In this document: positions 1 to 6,741 of the stretch, piece by piece | Layout: every line of letters starts with the position of its first letter | Numbering within the stretch: position 1 is the stretch's first letter | Origin: Flavobacteriaceae bacterium | Lineage (GTDB): Bacteria; Bacteroidota; Bacteroidia; Flavobacteriales; Flavobacteriaceae | Length of the DNA stretch: 7,914 nucleotides | NCBI GenBank assembly: GCA_015489265.1 | Contig: WFZY01000056.1 | Location: forward strand, 1-7,914 | Direction of reading: 5' to 3' | Notes under the pieces: model-generated | The model's input: the letters and a program-made list of their open reading frames with translations, nothing else | Told to the model about the DNA's origin: nothing | Database searches by the model: none | Position numbers and translations under genes: made by a program

Positions 1-2
1 AA

Positions 3-173
3 CTCTCACAAGCTTCACGCTTTTTATTATTAACCGGTTTCATAGCTTTACACCTGATATTTATGGGTGGGGCGTCTTGGTTGCAACCCCAAACTTGGCA
101 TGGCAGTATGCCCCCGATTACGCTTATTAGTTTTGTGTTAGTGGTTTATGCTGGAGCAAAGTCTATTAGGTAA
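3..173 (+). CDS. C-terminal fragment of an unidentified integral membrane protein
   Basis: An open frame enters from the left edge and runs 56 codons to a TAA at 171-173; the start lies outside the window. The translation is strongly hydrophobic, with two likely membrane helices: one begins FLLLTGFIALHLIF and the other covers about PITLISFVLVVYAGA. They are joined by a short loop with several Trp and Pro residues (WLQPQTWHG). The protein ends AKSIR, a positive tail that suggests a cytoplasmic C-terminus. I do not recognise the family from this fragment and assign no function. It converges on the TonB-dependent receptor gene across a gap of 95 bases (174-268), in which I see no clear hairpin terminator. 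The coding call rests on the open frame and the membrane-like composition. Confidence 0.6.
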   Translation, partial: LSQASRFLLLTGFIALHLIFMGGASWLQPQTWHGSMPPITLISFVLVVYAGAKSIR

Positions 174-268
174 AAATTCATCAATAACCTAAAAAATATT
201 CCTAGCTGGTGCGCGATTATATTGCATTCCACACCTCTAATTCCAAATCTAATTCAAACACATTGGTC

Positions 269-2632
269 TTAAAACAAAATCCGGTACTGCATTACTGGTA
301 AAAATCCGGTTTGGTAGGTGTATTCTATATCATTTTTGGTTTTATTATAACGTTGTGAAAAGATGTTTTTACGATTAAACAAATTTCGTAAATCCAATTG
401 CCATTCTTGGGTAATATGCTTGCCGCTGAGTTTGTATGATATTTTTAAATCCGTTCTAAAATAATCCGGCAACTTTTTGGCAAATGTTTGTGATTGGTCA
501 TAAACAGCTTCACCGGCTATGATAGATGCTTGCTTATCGATAGGTGTATAACGTCTGCCTCCGGAATAATTCAGATTAATATCAAAATGCAAAGCACTTC
601 TTGACGAAAATCGAAATTCTTTCCCGGTCAATAAACTGCTCATAAAGTCACCATTCCAAGTGGTATTGCGCCATTTGCCGTCGTAGGCTTTATAAAGTGA
701 CTTGTAAATACTACCGGTGAGCAGAAAATAAAAGCCTTTATCCAATGATTTTTCTAAAGTTACATCTATACCATAGTTTTTACCTTTACCATCGTTGTAA
801 AGTCGTCCGAAAAATAATTGCGTACCACCGGCATCGGTATAGCCCGAGTTGATGATCGAATAAGTGGTATCGTGCGTATGATAAACCGGTACATCAAACA
901 GGTATTGATAATAAACTTCTGTTTTTAATTTCAATTTGTGGGCTATTTGTGTTTGAATACCGGCTATAATATGATGCGAACGCGTAGCTTTTAAATTGAG
1001 ATTGGCATATTCAAAGCCATTGGTGCCGGTTTTATGTTTAGAGTAATATGCAAGCAATGAGTGAATATTACTGTGCAGTCCGTATGCAAATGTCAGTTTG
1101 GTTTTACCGGTCAATTTATATTTTAATCCGAAACGTGGCTCCAAAATCGCTTGCTTGTTAACATTAAAATATTGCAATCGTACACCGGTGTTGATACTGA
1201 ACCTATCGGAAAAACGGTGTTTCCAGTTGGCATAACTACCCCAAAGTACGGCATCGTTATTAACCGTATTTTCGTAATCGATACTTTGGGTTTTGGTTAC
1301 CATCAGCATATCCAAATTGATAAATTTTGCTTCACTACCCACGGAAAATAAATTTTTGGCACTTTTCTTATATTTAAACTCGGTTTTTATGCCGGTATAT
1401 CCGGTGATGATTTTGTCATGATACAGATTGTCGTATTGATTGGTATTAATATTTAAAGTGTCAAAGGTTACGCGTTGGTCTAGTTTGCTAAACGAAACAG
1501 CTGAAAATATACTTGCCTTTTTATTAAAAAAATATTTATGATTAACACCTGAAATAAACGTTACATTATAAGTGCGTAAATCGGAATTGCTATAATCTAA
1601 ATATAAATTATCGCCGCCTTCCGGAGAAGTTTGAAAATGAATTTTGCTTTGTCCTGCAATAGCCCAAACTCTAAAGGTTCCTGCTTTATGTGTCGGCATA
1701 TTGACTAAAAATGAGCCATCTTGGTATTTGGGAACCGCCGTTCCTGTACCTAAATCTATCCCCATTTTATCAAACAGTTCCAAAGTTGAATAACGGTAAT
1801 TGACCATAAACGACGATTTGTTTTTACGACTAATAGGACCTTCGGCACCCAATTCGGCTCCGGCAAATCCCATTTGACCGACATATTCATATTTGTCTTT
1901 GTTACCCGTTCTGAATTGCAAATCGAAAGCGGCAGATGTTGTATTGCCAAAATTGGCAGGAAAAGCACCCGCTAAAAAATCGGATTTACCTAAAGTATTG
2001 GTATTAATCATACTCACCGGACCACCAGATGAACCGGCTGCGGAATAATGATTGGGGTTAGGAATACCAATGCCTTCCATCATCCACAACAATGAATTGG
2101 GATTATTGCCTCGCACTACGATGCTGTTTTGACTGTCGTTGTTAGAAGCCACACCGGCATAGTTCATCGCCATGCGCGACACATCGTTTAACGAACCGGC
2201 ATACATATTGATTTGCTTGGCATCAAGTTGGTAATTGGAAGCAACCGCAAAAGCTGTGCGTTCATTTTTCTTTTTAACTTTGATGACGACATCTTTGATC
2301 TTATTGACTTGCTCGGTCATATAAAAATTGATAATCAACTCTTTACCGGCATCTAATTCAACATTTTCTCTGATTTGCGTATTATATCCCACATATCGCA
2401 CTTCAATTCGGATCTTACCAATCGGAACTTTAGAGATGATATACTCACCGTTAAAATCAGTAGTAGTGCCAAATTTTTTACCGTTGGCAATAATTTGTAT
2501 CTCAGCACCCGGCAAAGGAAATTCCGATGCCATATCAACCACTGTACCTTTGACATTTTGTGTAATTTGTGCCTGTAGTGGTAACCATAATCCTATTACC
2601 AATAAAACAAATATGTTTTTAAATAATTTCAT
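269..2632 (-). CDS. TonB-dependent outer-membrane receptor with carboxypeptidase-like regulatory domain
   Basis: This encodes a 787-residue outer-membrane active transporter that imports a substrate using energy from TonB-ExbB-ExbD. In order it shows a signal peptide (about residues 1-22, MKLFKNIFVLL to LQAQ); a carboxypeptidase-regulatory-like beta domain (about 26-106, with PLPGAEI and TDFNGEY); a TonB-box-like stretch (IKDVVIKV, about 112-119); a plug (about 125-242, with IVVRGNNPNSLLWMMEG); and a beta-barrel to the end. It finishes in Phe, as is usual for barrel proteins. The frame is open back to a TTG at 2657-2659, but the ATG at 2630-2632 directly precedes a clean signal peptide, so I chose that. 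There is no SusD-like gene next to it, so it is probably not a SusC-type glycan importer. The substrate cannot be read from the sequence. The LytTR gene upstream is the likely regulator. Confidence 0.93.
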   Translation of the reverse strand: MKLFKNIFVLLVIGLWLPLQAQITQNVKGTVVDMASEFPLPGAEIQIIANGKKFGTTTDFNGEYIISKVPIGKIRIEVRYVGYNTQIRENVELDAGKELIINFYMTEQVNKIKDVVIKVKKKNERTAFAVASNYQLDAKQINMYAGSLNDVSRMAMNYAGVASNNDSQNSIVVRGNNPNSLLWMMEGIGIPNPNHYSAAGSSGGPVSMINTNTLGKSDFLAGAFPANFGNTTSAAFDLQFRTGNKDKYEYVGQMGFAGAELGAEGPISRKNKSSFMVNYRYSTLELFDKMGIDLGTGTAVPKYQDGSFLVNMPTHKAGTFRVWAIAGQSKIHFQTSPEGGDNLYLDYSNSDLRTYNVTFISGVNHKYFFNKKASIFSAVSFSKLDQRVTFDTLNINTNQYDNLYHDKIITGYTGIKTEFKYKKSAKNLFSVGSEAKFINLDMLMVTKTQSIDYENTVNNDAVLWGSYANWKHRFSDRFSINTGVRLQYFNVNKQAILEPRFGLKYKLTGKTKLTFAYGLHSNIHSLLAYYSKHKTGTNGFEYANLNLKATRSHHIIAGIQTQIAHKLKLKTEVYYQYLFDVPVYHTHDTTYSIINSGYTDAGGTQLFFGRLYNDGKGKNYGIDVTLEKSLDKGFYFLLTGSIYKSLYKAYDGKWRNTTWNGDFMSSLLTGKEFRFSSRSALHFDINLNYSGGRRYTPIDKQASIIAGEAVYDQSQTFAKKLPDYFRTDLKISYKLSGKHITQEWQLDLRNLFNRKNIFSQRYNKTKNDIEYTYQTGFLPVMQYRILF

Positions 2633-2683
2633 GTGTTTATTTTTATATGATGATTTCAAACCAATTTTTTTGATTTTATAAGG

Positions 2684-2716
2684 TAAAGATACCGGACTTG
2701 GTCTGTATTTTTCAAA
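2684..2716 (-). promoter_or_regulatory. Candidate promoter of the receptor gene
   Basis: On the minus strand TATCTTTA (2684-2691) matches five of the six fixed bases of the Bacteroidota -7 box TAnnTTTG. TTTG (2713-2716) lies 21 bases upstream and fits the -33 box. The -7 box ends 51 bases before the chosen ATG of the receptor. The match is imperfect and the region is AT-rich, so this remains a candidate. Confidence 0.35.
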
Positions 2717-2729
2717 TAATTGTGATGAA

Positions 2730-2757
2730 TTGACAAATTAAATACACCAATTGTCAA
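2730..2757. promoter_or_regulatory. Inverted repeat TTGACAA-N14-TTGTCAA, candidate operator
   Basis: TTGACAA at 2730-2736 and TTGTCAA at 2751-2757 are perfect reverse complements. Their centres are 21 bp apart, so a dimeric regulator could contact both on one DNA face. The repeat lies 14 bp upstream of the candidate -33 box of the receptor gene, a position expected for an activator site. LytTR proteins usually bind direct repeats, so the binder may be another regulator. Confidence 0.45.
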
Positions 2758-2760
2758 ATA

Positions 2761-2796
2761 TTGGGATAAACGGGAATATTTTGGGATATTTGGGAT
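2761..2796. repeat. Four GGGA repeats at helical spacing
   Basis: On the plus strand GGGA occurs at 2763, 2772, 2783 and 2792, each followed by AT-rich sequence; three copies read TTGGGAT or TTTGGGAT and one reads CGGGAAT. The steps are 9, 11 and 9 bp, close to one helical turn. The array lies between the stop of the LytTR gene and the inverted repeat upstream of the receptor. Phased short direct repeats are the kind of target LytTR domains bind, which makes this a candidate site for the neighbouring regulator; that link is inference. Confidence 0.4.
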
Positions 2797-2816
2797 TATA
2801 TGACAGAATCACCGGT

Positions 2817-3674
2817 TTAATATTTACCATACGCTTCAATAATTTGTTGCGGAAAACTTCTGGAAACAGGGATGGTAAATGGTAAATGGGTCATATGAAA
2901 AGTATAATTTCTGGCGTTACCCGATACTTTTTCAATGTTTTCTAAGTTAACCATATAAGATTTATGGCAACGCTTAACTTCCGAAAAAATTTCAAAATTC
3001 TTTTCGAGTTTTTTTAGTGAAGTTCGTATAAGGTTATTTACAACCTGCTTATTATCAACATAATATATATTGCAATAATTACCTTCGGCTTTGATGCACA
3101 GTAATTGATTGCTAAGAATCTCAAAGCTTTCATTTTGATTTTCAGAAATAAAGAGTAACTTATTTGGAACTATTTTCGGTTTTGCATCTATTTGGCTGGA
3201 TAAATGTTCGGCCAATTTGCAACTTCTATGATTTAGATAATGTTCAGACGCCAATACAACAATGATAAGTGTCACGATGCCAATGGAAAATGTATAAAGG
3301 AAGAATTTAGATAGAGAAATATCTACTAAAATATACTGTGCAAAATAGCCGGTGTATAACCAATTTAGTACGGCAATAACTACTATTTCCATAGATGTCA
3401 TCAATAGCATTTTACCGATAGTCCAAGTATCAGGATTGAAAAATTTAGGAAAAAGCGAAAAAACCACAAAATAATTAACAAGTAAAACAAAAAGTGTAAT
3501 AAATAAATAGCCCAATAAAAATACCGGCAAATTATATGTGATTCGGTCAATGCCAAAAGGCTGAAAAACCAAAAGGAATATATAGATAAAGGTAGCCACT
3601 ATAATCGAAAACCAAAAACGTTCCTTTGGCTTTTCAATCTGTGGAAATGGCGTGTGTAGTATCTTTAAACTCAT
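2817..3674 (-). CDS. Membrane-anchored LytTR-family transcriptional regulator
   Basis: This encodes a 285-residue protein with four predicted membrane helices (about residues 22-40, 50-73, 88-108 and 122-142), a short linker, and a C-terminal LytTR DNA-binding domain (about 170-282). Family hallmarks are LLCIKAEGNYCNIYY, the FSEVKRCHKSYMVNLENI segment that resembles the usual F-x-R-x-H-R/K-S-y-x-V-N core, and IPVSRSF near the end. There is no response-regulator receiver domain, so the signal is probably sensed by the membrane part or by a partner. The frame is open to a TTG at 3717-3719, but the ATG at 3672-3674 gives a sensible soluble N-terminus and is preferred. It lies upstream of the receptor gene on the same strand and is divergent from the peptidase operon, so it could control both. 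The ligand and targets are not visible in the sequence. Confidence 0.87.
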   Translation of the reverse strand: MSLKILHTPFPQIEKPKERFWFSIIVATFIYIFLLVFQPFGIDRITYNLPVFLLGYLFITLFVLLVNYFVVFSLFPKFFNPDTWTIGKMLLMTSMEIVVIAVLNWLYTGYFAQYILVDISLSKFFLYTFSIGIVTLIIVVLASEHYLNHRSCKLAEHLSSQIDAKPKIVPNKLLFISENQNESFEILSNQLLCIKAEGNYCNIYYVDNKQVVNNLIRTSLKKLEKNFEIFSEVKRCHKSYMVNLENIEKVSGNARNYTFHMTHLPFTIPVSRSFPQQIIEAYGKY

Positions 3675-3693
3675 ATCAGAAATAGTATTGTGA

Positions 3694-3719
3694 CAAAAAT
3701 ATATAATTTTATAATTCAA
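3694..3719 (-). promoter_or_regulatory. Candidate promoter of the LytTR regulator gene
   Basis: On the minus strand TATTTTTG (3694-3701) matches the Bacteroidota -7 box TAnnTTTG at every fixed base and ends 19 bases before the ATG. A TTG at 3717-3719 lies 15 bases upstream, closer than the usual -33 distance, so only the -7 box is well supported. If it is used, the 5' leader is very short. Confidence 0.38.
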
Positions 3720-3795
3720 TCTATTAAATATTTTGCATGAGATAGCGTGGTGTTAAAATTTCAATAAAATAATCTTCAATTTTGAAAAATATGCT

Positions 3796-3803
3796 TACTT
3801 TTA
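3796..3803 (+). promoter_or_regulatory. Possible -7 box of the peptidase operon
   Basis: TACTTTTA differs from the Bacteroidota -7 consensus TAnnTTTG only in the last base and lies 27 bases before the peptidase ATG. I found no TTG at a normal distance upstream, so support is weak. Confidence 0.25.
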
Positions 3804-3830
3804 GCCATCAAATATTAAAACTTTAAAAAG

Positions 3831-5054
3831 ATGAATAGAATTTTCTTACTTATTGCATTGTTTATCAGTAGCTTAAATTTATCTGCCCAAATCAATGATC
3901 AGAAAACTTTTACCAATACTAAAAATAGTAAATATGTTTTTACCACTATTAAGCATTTGGATGCCACACCGGTTGAGAATCAAAACCGTACCGGAACTTG
4001 CTGGAGTTTTTCGGGTTTGTCATTTTTAGAATCCGAATTGTTACGCAAGGGTAAAGAACCTTACAATTTATCTGAAATGTGGATTGCACGTAATGCTTAT
4101 TTGGGAAAAGCCAGAAACTATTTGTTAATGGATGGGCATTCCAATTTTGATGAAGGGGGCGAATTTCACGACATTCCTTGGGTTATCAGACATTACGGTA
4201 TCGTACCCGAATACGCCTATCCGGGCAAAGCATACGGTGGTAAAAAACACAATCATGCCGAATTGCAAGCTGTATTATCCGGTATGGTTAATGCATTGAA
4301 AAACAAACCGCAAAACCACAAATTGACCAAATCGTGGAAAAAAGCTTTGACTGATGTAGTAGATGCTTATTTGGGACAAGTGCCGGACAACACGGAAGAT
4401 TTTACGTTTAAAGCAGATGGCAAAACCTACACACCCAAATCTTTTGCCAAACACTTGGGCTTGAATATGGACGATTATGTCGAGCTAACCTCATTTACAC
4501 ATCACCCTTACTATAAAGCATTCGCATTGGAAATTCCTGACAATTGGCAAATGCATGCCACTTACAATATTCCTCTGGATGAATTGATGAAAGTTGCCAA
4601 CGATGCTATTATGAAAGGTTACACATTTGCTTGGGGTGCCGATGTGTCCGAAAAGGGATTTTCGCATCGTAAGGGCTTAGCGATTTTGCCGGTAGATGAA
4701 CGAACGGTACAAGACCGTAAAAGCAAAGATTTGTTTTTTGATGACAATGGCGAAAAAGTCCCTAATGCGTTTTACCAACCTGTTAAAGAAAAATGGTTTA
4801 GCCCCCAAGAACGGCAAGAGGCCTTTGAAGACGGTGAAACTACCGATGATCACGGCATGCATATAGTCGGAATTGTCAAAGATCAGAATGGTACTAAATA
4901 TTTTGTAGTTAAAAATTCTTGGGGTACCAAATACAATGATTTGAACGGTTATTTCTTGGCGTCTTACCCATATTTTAGAGCTAAAACCATAGATATTTTT
5001 GTGCATAAAGATGCGTTACCTAAAGATTTGAAAAAGAAACTGGGGATTAAGTAA
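3831..5054 (+). CDS. Secreted C1-family cysteine peptidase, bleomycin hydrolase / aminopeptidase C type
   Basis: This encodes a 407-residue papain-fold peptidase that would trim peptides from their N-termini. Catalytic residues are visible: Gln51 (oxyanion hole) and Cys57 in ENQNRTGTCWSF, His341 in DDHGMHIVGI, and Asn362 in VVKNSWG. The large insert between Cys and His and the order of motifs fit the bleomycin hydrolase/PepC branch (family usually about 450 residues) better than classical papains. Known PepC and bleomycin hydrolase enzymes are cytoplasmic hexamers. This one begins with a clear signal peptide (about residues 1-20, MNRIFLLIALFISSLNLSAQ), so it should act in the periplasm or outside the cell. 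There is no lipobox Cys, so it is not a lipoprotein. The ATG is preceded by an A-rich leader, as is common in this phylum. The downstream zinc-motif gene follows after 22 bases and is probably co-transcribed. Substrate preference is not readable. Confidence 0.92.
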   Translation: MNRIFLLIALFISSLNLSAQINDQKTFTNTKNSKYVFTTIKHLDATPVENQNRTGTCWSFSGLSFLESELLRKGKEPYNLSEMWIARNAYLGKARNYLLMDGHSNFDEGGEFHDIPWVIRHYGIVPEYAYPGKAYGGKKHNHAELQAVLSGMVNALKNKPQNHKLTKSWKKALTDVVDAYLGQVPDNTEDFTFKADGKTYTPKSFAKHLGLNMDDYVELTSFTHHPYYKAFALEIPDNWQMHATYNIPLDELMKVANDAIMKGYTFAWGADVSEKGFSHRKGLAILPVDERTVQDRKSKDLFFDDNGEKVPNAFYQPVKEKWFSPQERQEAFEDGETTDDHGMHIVGIVKDQNGTKYFVVKNSWGTKYNDLNGYFLASYPYFRAKTIDIFVHKDALPKDLKKKLGIK

Positions 5055-5076
5055 AAGAAATACTAATTAGCTTAGT

Positions 5077-5472
5077 ATGAAGTATTTAGATATTGACAAA
5101 TTTGCCAGTGTCATCAATTGTATGGACGGGCGGACACAATTGCCGGTTTTGGAATGGATTATTGAACATTATGACATTGACTATCCTGATATGATAACCG
5201 AAGCCGGTCCTATCAAAATATTGGCTGAAAACAAAAATACCGCGTTGGTTGAAGCCATAAAACACCGGCTTAATATTTCTGTCAACAAACACCACTCTAA
5301 ACACATATTTATTGTAGCACACTACGATTGTGCCGGAAATCCCGAGAAAAAAAACGTACAACTTAAACAATTGAAAAAAGCCATTAAACGTGTCAAAAAA
5401 ATGAATTTTAATGTAGATGAAATAGTTGGCTTATGGGTTGGGAAAAATTGGAAGGTCAAAAAGGTATTTTGA
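5077..5472 (+). CDS. Small protein with beta-carbonic anhydrase-type zinc motifs
   Basis: This encodes a 131-residue soluble protein with no signal peptide. It carries both halves of the beta-carbonic anhydrase zinc site: C-x-D-x-R as Cys15, Asp17 and Arg19 in NCMDGR, and H-x-x-C as His82 and Cys85 in VAHYDCAGNP. It is much shorter than typical beta-carbonic anhydrases (about 170-220 residues or more) and lacks their N-terminal helices. Other striking segments are MITEAGPIKIL, the Lys-rich QLKQLKKAIKRVKKM helix, and GLWVGKNWKV at the end. From memory, proteins with this same set of motifs occur in many anaerobes and thermophiles and are often labelled carbonic anhydrase without experimental proof. 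Zinc binding is likely; CO2 hydration is uncertain. It follows the peptidase gene after 22 bases and ends just before a strong terminator, so it is the last gene of that unit. The 15 bases before its ATG can form a small hairpin (ACTAA/TTAGT). Confidence 0.85.
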   Translation: MKYLDIDKFASVINCMDGRTQLPVLEWIIEHYDIDYPDMITEAGPIKILAENKNTALVEAIKHRLNISVNKHHSKHIFIVAHYDCAGNPEKKNVQLKQLKKAIKRVKKMNFNVDEIVGLWVGKNWKVKKVF

Positions 5473-5478
5473 TGCCAT

Positions 5479-5515
5479 AAAAAAATCCCCTGTTACTTTG
5501 GCAGGGGATTTTTTT
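5479..5515. terminator. Bidirectional intrinsic terminator
   Basis: Two perfect 14-bp arms, seven A plus TCCCCTG at 5479-5492 and CAGGGGA plus seven T at 5502-5515, flank a 9-base loop. Each strand reads as a GC-rich stem followed by a T-run, so it can stop transcription from both sides. It lies 6 bases after the stop of the zinc-motif gene and 11 bases beyond the stop of the convergent SPFH gene, and serves both. Confidence 0.9.
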
Positions 5516-5526
5516 AAAGATATGCT

Positions 5527-6444
5527 TTATTTCTCATCTTGATTCTTTTCCATATCGGCATTGTTAATCTTATTAGCGGCAACTAAGGATACTACCATAT
5601 CATTTAGCATTTCACTGGCAGCATTCGGATTATTTGGCAATAAAATCAAATTAGATTTGGTATCTTGTCCGATAGCTTGAAGCGTATCGTAATGTTGGGT
5701 AATTACTATCAACGCCGATGCTTCTTGCGGATTGATACCGGCACGATTTAAGACATCAACCGATTCTTCCAAACCACGGGCAATCTCACGACGTTGGTCG
5801 GCAATACCTTTACCTTGCAAACGTTTACTTTCAGCTTCCGCTTTGGCACGTTCTACAATTAGTATACGTTGGGCATCCCCTTCGTATTGTGCCGCAACTT
5901 TTTCGCGTTCGGCAGCATTGATACGGTTCATAGCGGCTTTTACCTGTGCATCCGGATCAATATCCGTTACCAAAGTTTTGATAATATTGTAACCGTATTC
6001 CATCATGGCATCATTTAATTCGCTTTTAATGGCAACTGCTATATCGTCTTTGCGTTCAAAAACATCGTCCAAACGCATTTTAGGAACTTCTGCCCGTACC
6101 ACATCAAAAATATAAGAGGTGATTTGCGCTGCCGGGTCTTCCAATTTATAATACGCATCTTTGACACGGTCTTTGGGTATTTGAAACTGTGTCGAAACTT
6201 TCAAATGTACAAAAACATCATCTTTGGTTTTGGTTTCTACTATCACGTCCAACTGTTGAATCCGCAAATTGATAGGGCGCGATTTGGTATCAATCATAGG
6301 AATTTTAAAATTCAATCCGGCATAACGAACCGAATGGAATTTTCCCAATCGCTCAATAACCATAGCCGTCTGTTGTTTAACAATAAATAAGCCGCTGGCT
6401 AAAAGAATGATAGCTAAAAAAATAATAATAGGTGTGGCAATCAT
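5527..6444 (-). CDS. SPFH/stomatin-like (band 7) membrane protein
   Basis: This encodes a 305-residue SPFH-family protein. Such proteins oligomerise on membranes and organise membrane microdomains or membrane proteases. It has one N-terminal membrane helix (about residues 2-22), then a band 7 domain (about 22-180, starting VKQQTAMVIERLGKFHSV and including the typical GLNFKIPMID), then a charged Ala/Glu-rich coiled coil (about 170-225), and a polar C-terminal tail. The segment ESKRLQGKGIADQRREIARG resembles the stomatin/HIR branch rather than HflK or HflC. No NfeD-type partner, often found beside slipins, is next to it in the window. The ATG at 6442-6444 directly precedes the membrane helix. 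A TATTTTTA at 6471-6478 (minus strand) might be a weak -7 box. The gene shares its terminator with the convergent operon. Confidence 0.93.
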   Translation of the reverse strand: MIATPIIIFLAIILLASGLFIVKQQTAMVIERLGKFHSVRYAGLNFKIPMIDTKSRPINLRIQQLDVIVETKTKDDVFVHLKVSTQFQIPKDRVKDAYYKLEDPAAQITSYIFDVVRAEVPKMRLDDVFERKDDIAVAIKSELNDAMMEYGYNIIKTLVTDIDPDAQVKAAMNRINAAEREKVAAQYEGDAQRILIVERAKAEAESKRLQGKGIADQRREIARGLEESVDVLNRAGINPQEASALIVITQHYDTLQAIGQDTKSNLILLPNNPNAASEMLNDMVVSLVAANKINNADMEKNQDEK

Positions 6445-6600
6445 AAGTTAAGTTTTTAAAGATTAGTTGTTAAAAATACGAATAATTAGCAATATTGTTA
6501 CAGTAATTAGTCAGATTTTTTATAAAACCGAATATTTATTATAAAAAAACCGGCTAAGCATGAGTTTAGACAGATTTTTATTGAATAATTTTTTTATTTA
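6445..6600. other. AT-rich spacer between the SPFH gene and the downstream palindrome
   Basis: This is the non-coding part of a 297-base gap between two minus-strand genes. It must hold the SPFH promoter, but only a weak -7-like box is visible. On the minus strand a GCCGG followed by seven T (about 6543-6554) could be a weak transcription stop for the KilA-N gene, though its stem is poor. No convincing ORF is present. Confidence 0.4.
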
Positions 6601-6728
6601 TCAACGGTTGGTATGTGAGGCATTAGCCATTTTGAAACACTTAATTTTTCATTTTACTATACCATTTGTTTATATTCATAATCTCTCTTTTAACAACCAC
6701 TCGCCCAACGCCTTATATACATTGTTAG
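6601..6728. repeat. Imperfect long palindrome downstream of the KilA-N gene
   Basis: The arm at 6611-6628 (GTATGTGAGGCATTAGCC) pairs with 6703-6720 (GCCCAACGCCTTATATAC): 13 Watson-Crick pairs, 2 G-T wobbles and 3 mismatches. Outside this, AAC (6603-6605) pairs with GTT (6724-6726) across a small internal loop. The enclosed 74-base loop is very AT-rich. Two of the differences between the arms are wobble pairs in the plus-strand transcript, which hints at conserved folding. On the minus strand it begins 13 bases after the KilA-N stop codon. The layout recalls an integron attC site or a small non-autonomous repeat, but the outer boxes do not match the attC consensus exactly, so its class stays open. 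Confidence 0.42.
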
Positions 6729-6741
6729 TCTTTTGTGCTTT

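Noticed and set aside
236..258. Tandem pair TCTAATTCCAAA / TCTAATTCAAA in the gap before the receptor stop
   Set aside because: Only two short AT-rich copies, between convergent genes, with no sign of function.
2633..2659. Extension of the receptor to a TTG start nine codons upstream
   Set aside because: The ATG at 2630-2632 immediately precedes a standard signal peptide; the extension adds polar, charged residues before it.
3675..3719. Extension of the LytTR protein to a TTG start fifteen codons upstream
   Set aside because: The extension covers a perfect -7 promoter box, and the ATG at 3672-3674 gives a normal N-terminus.
4677..5006. 109-codon minus-strand ORF opposite the peptidase
   Set aside because: It is antisense to the peptidase region containing the catalytic His and Asn; the peptidase frame clearly explains this DNA.
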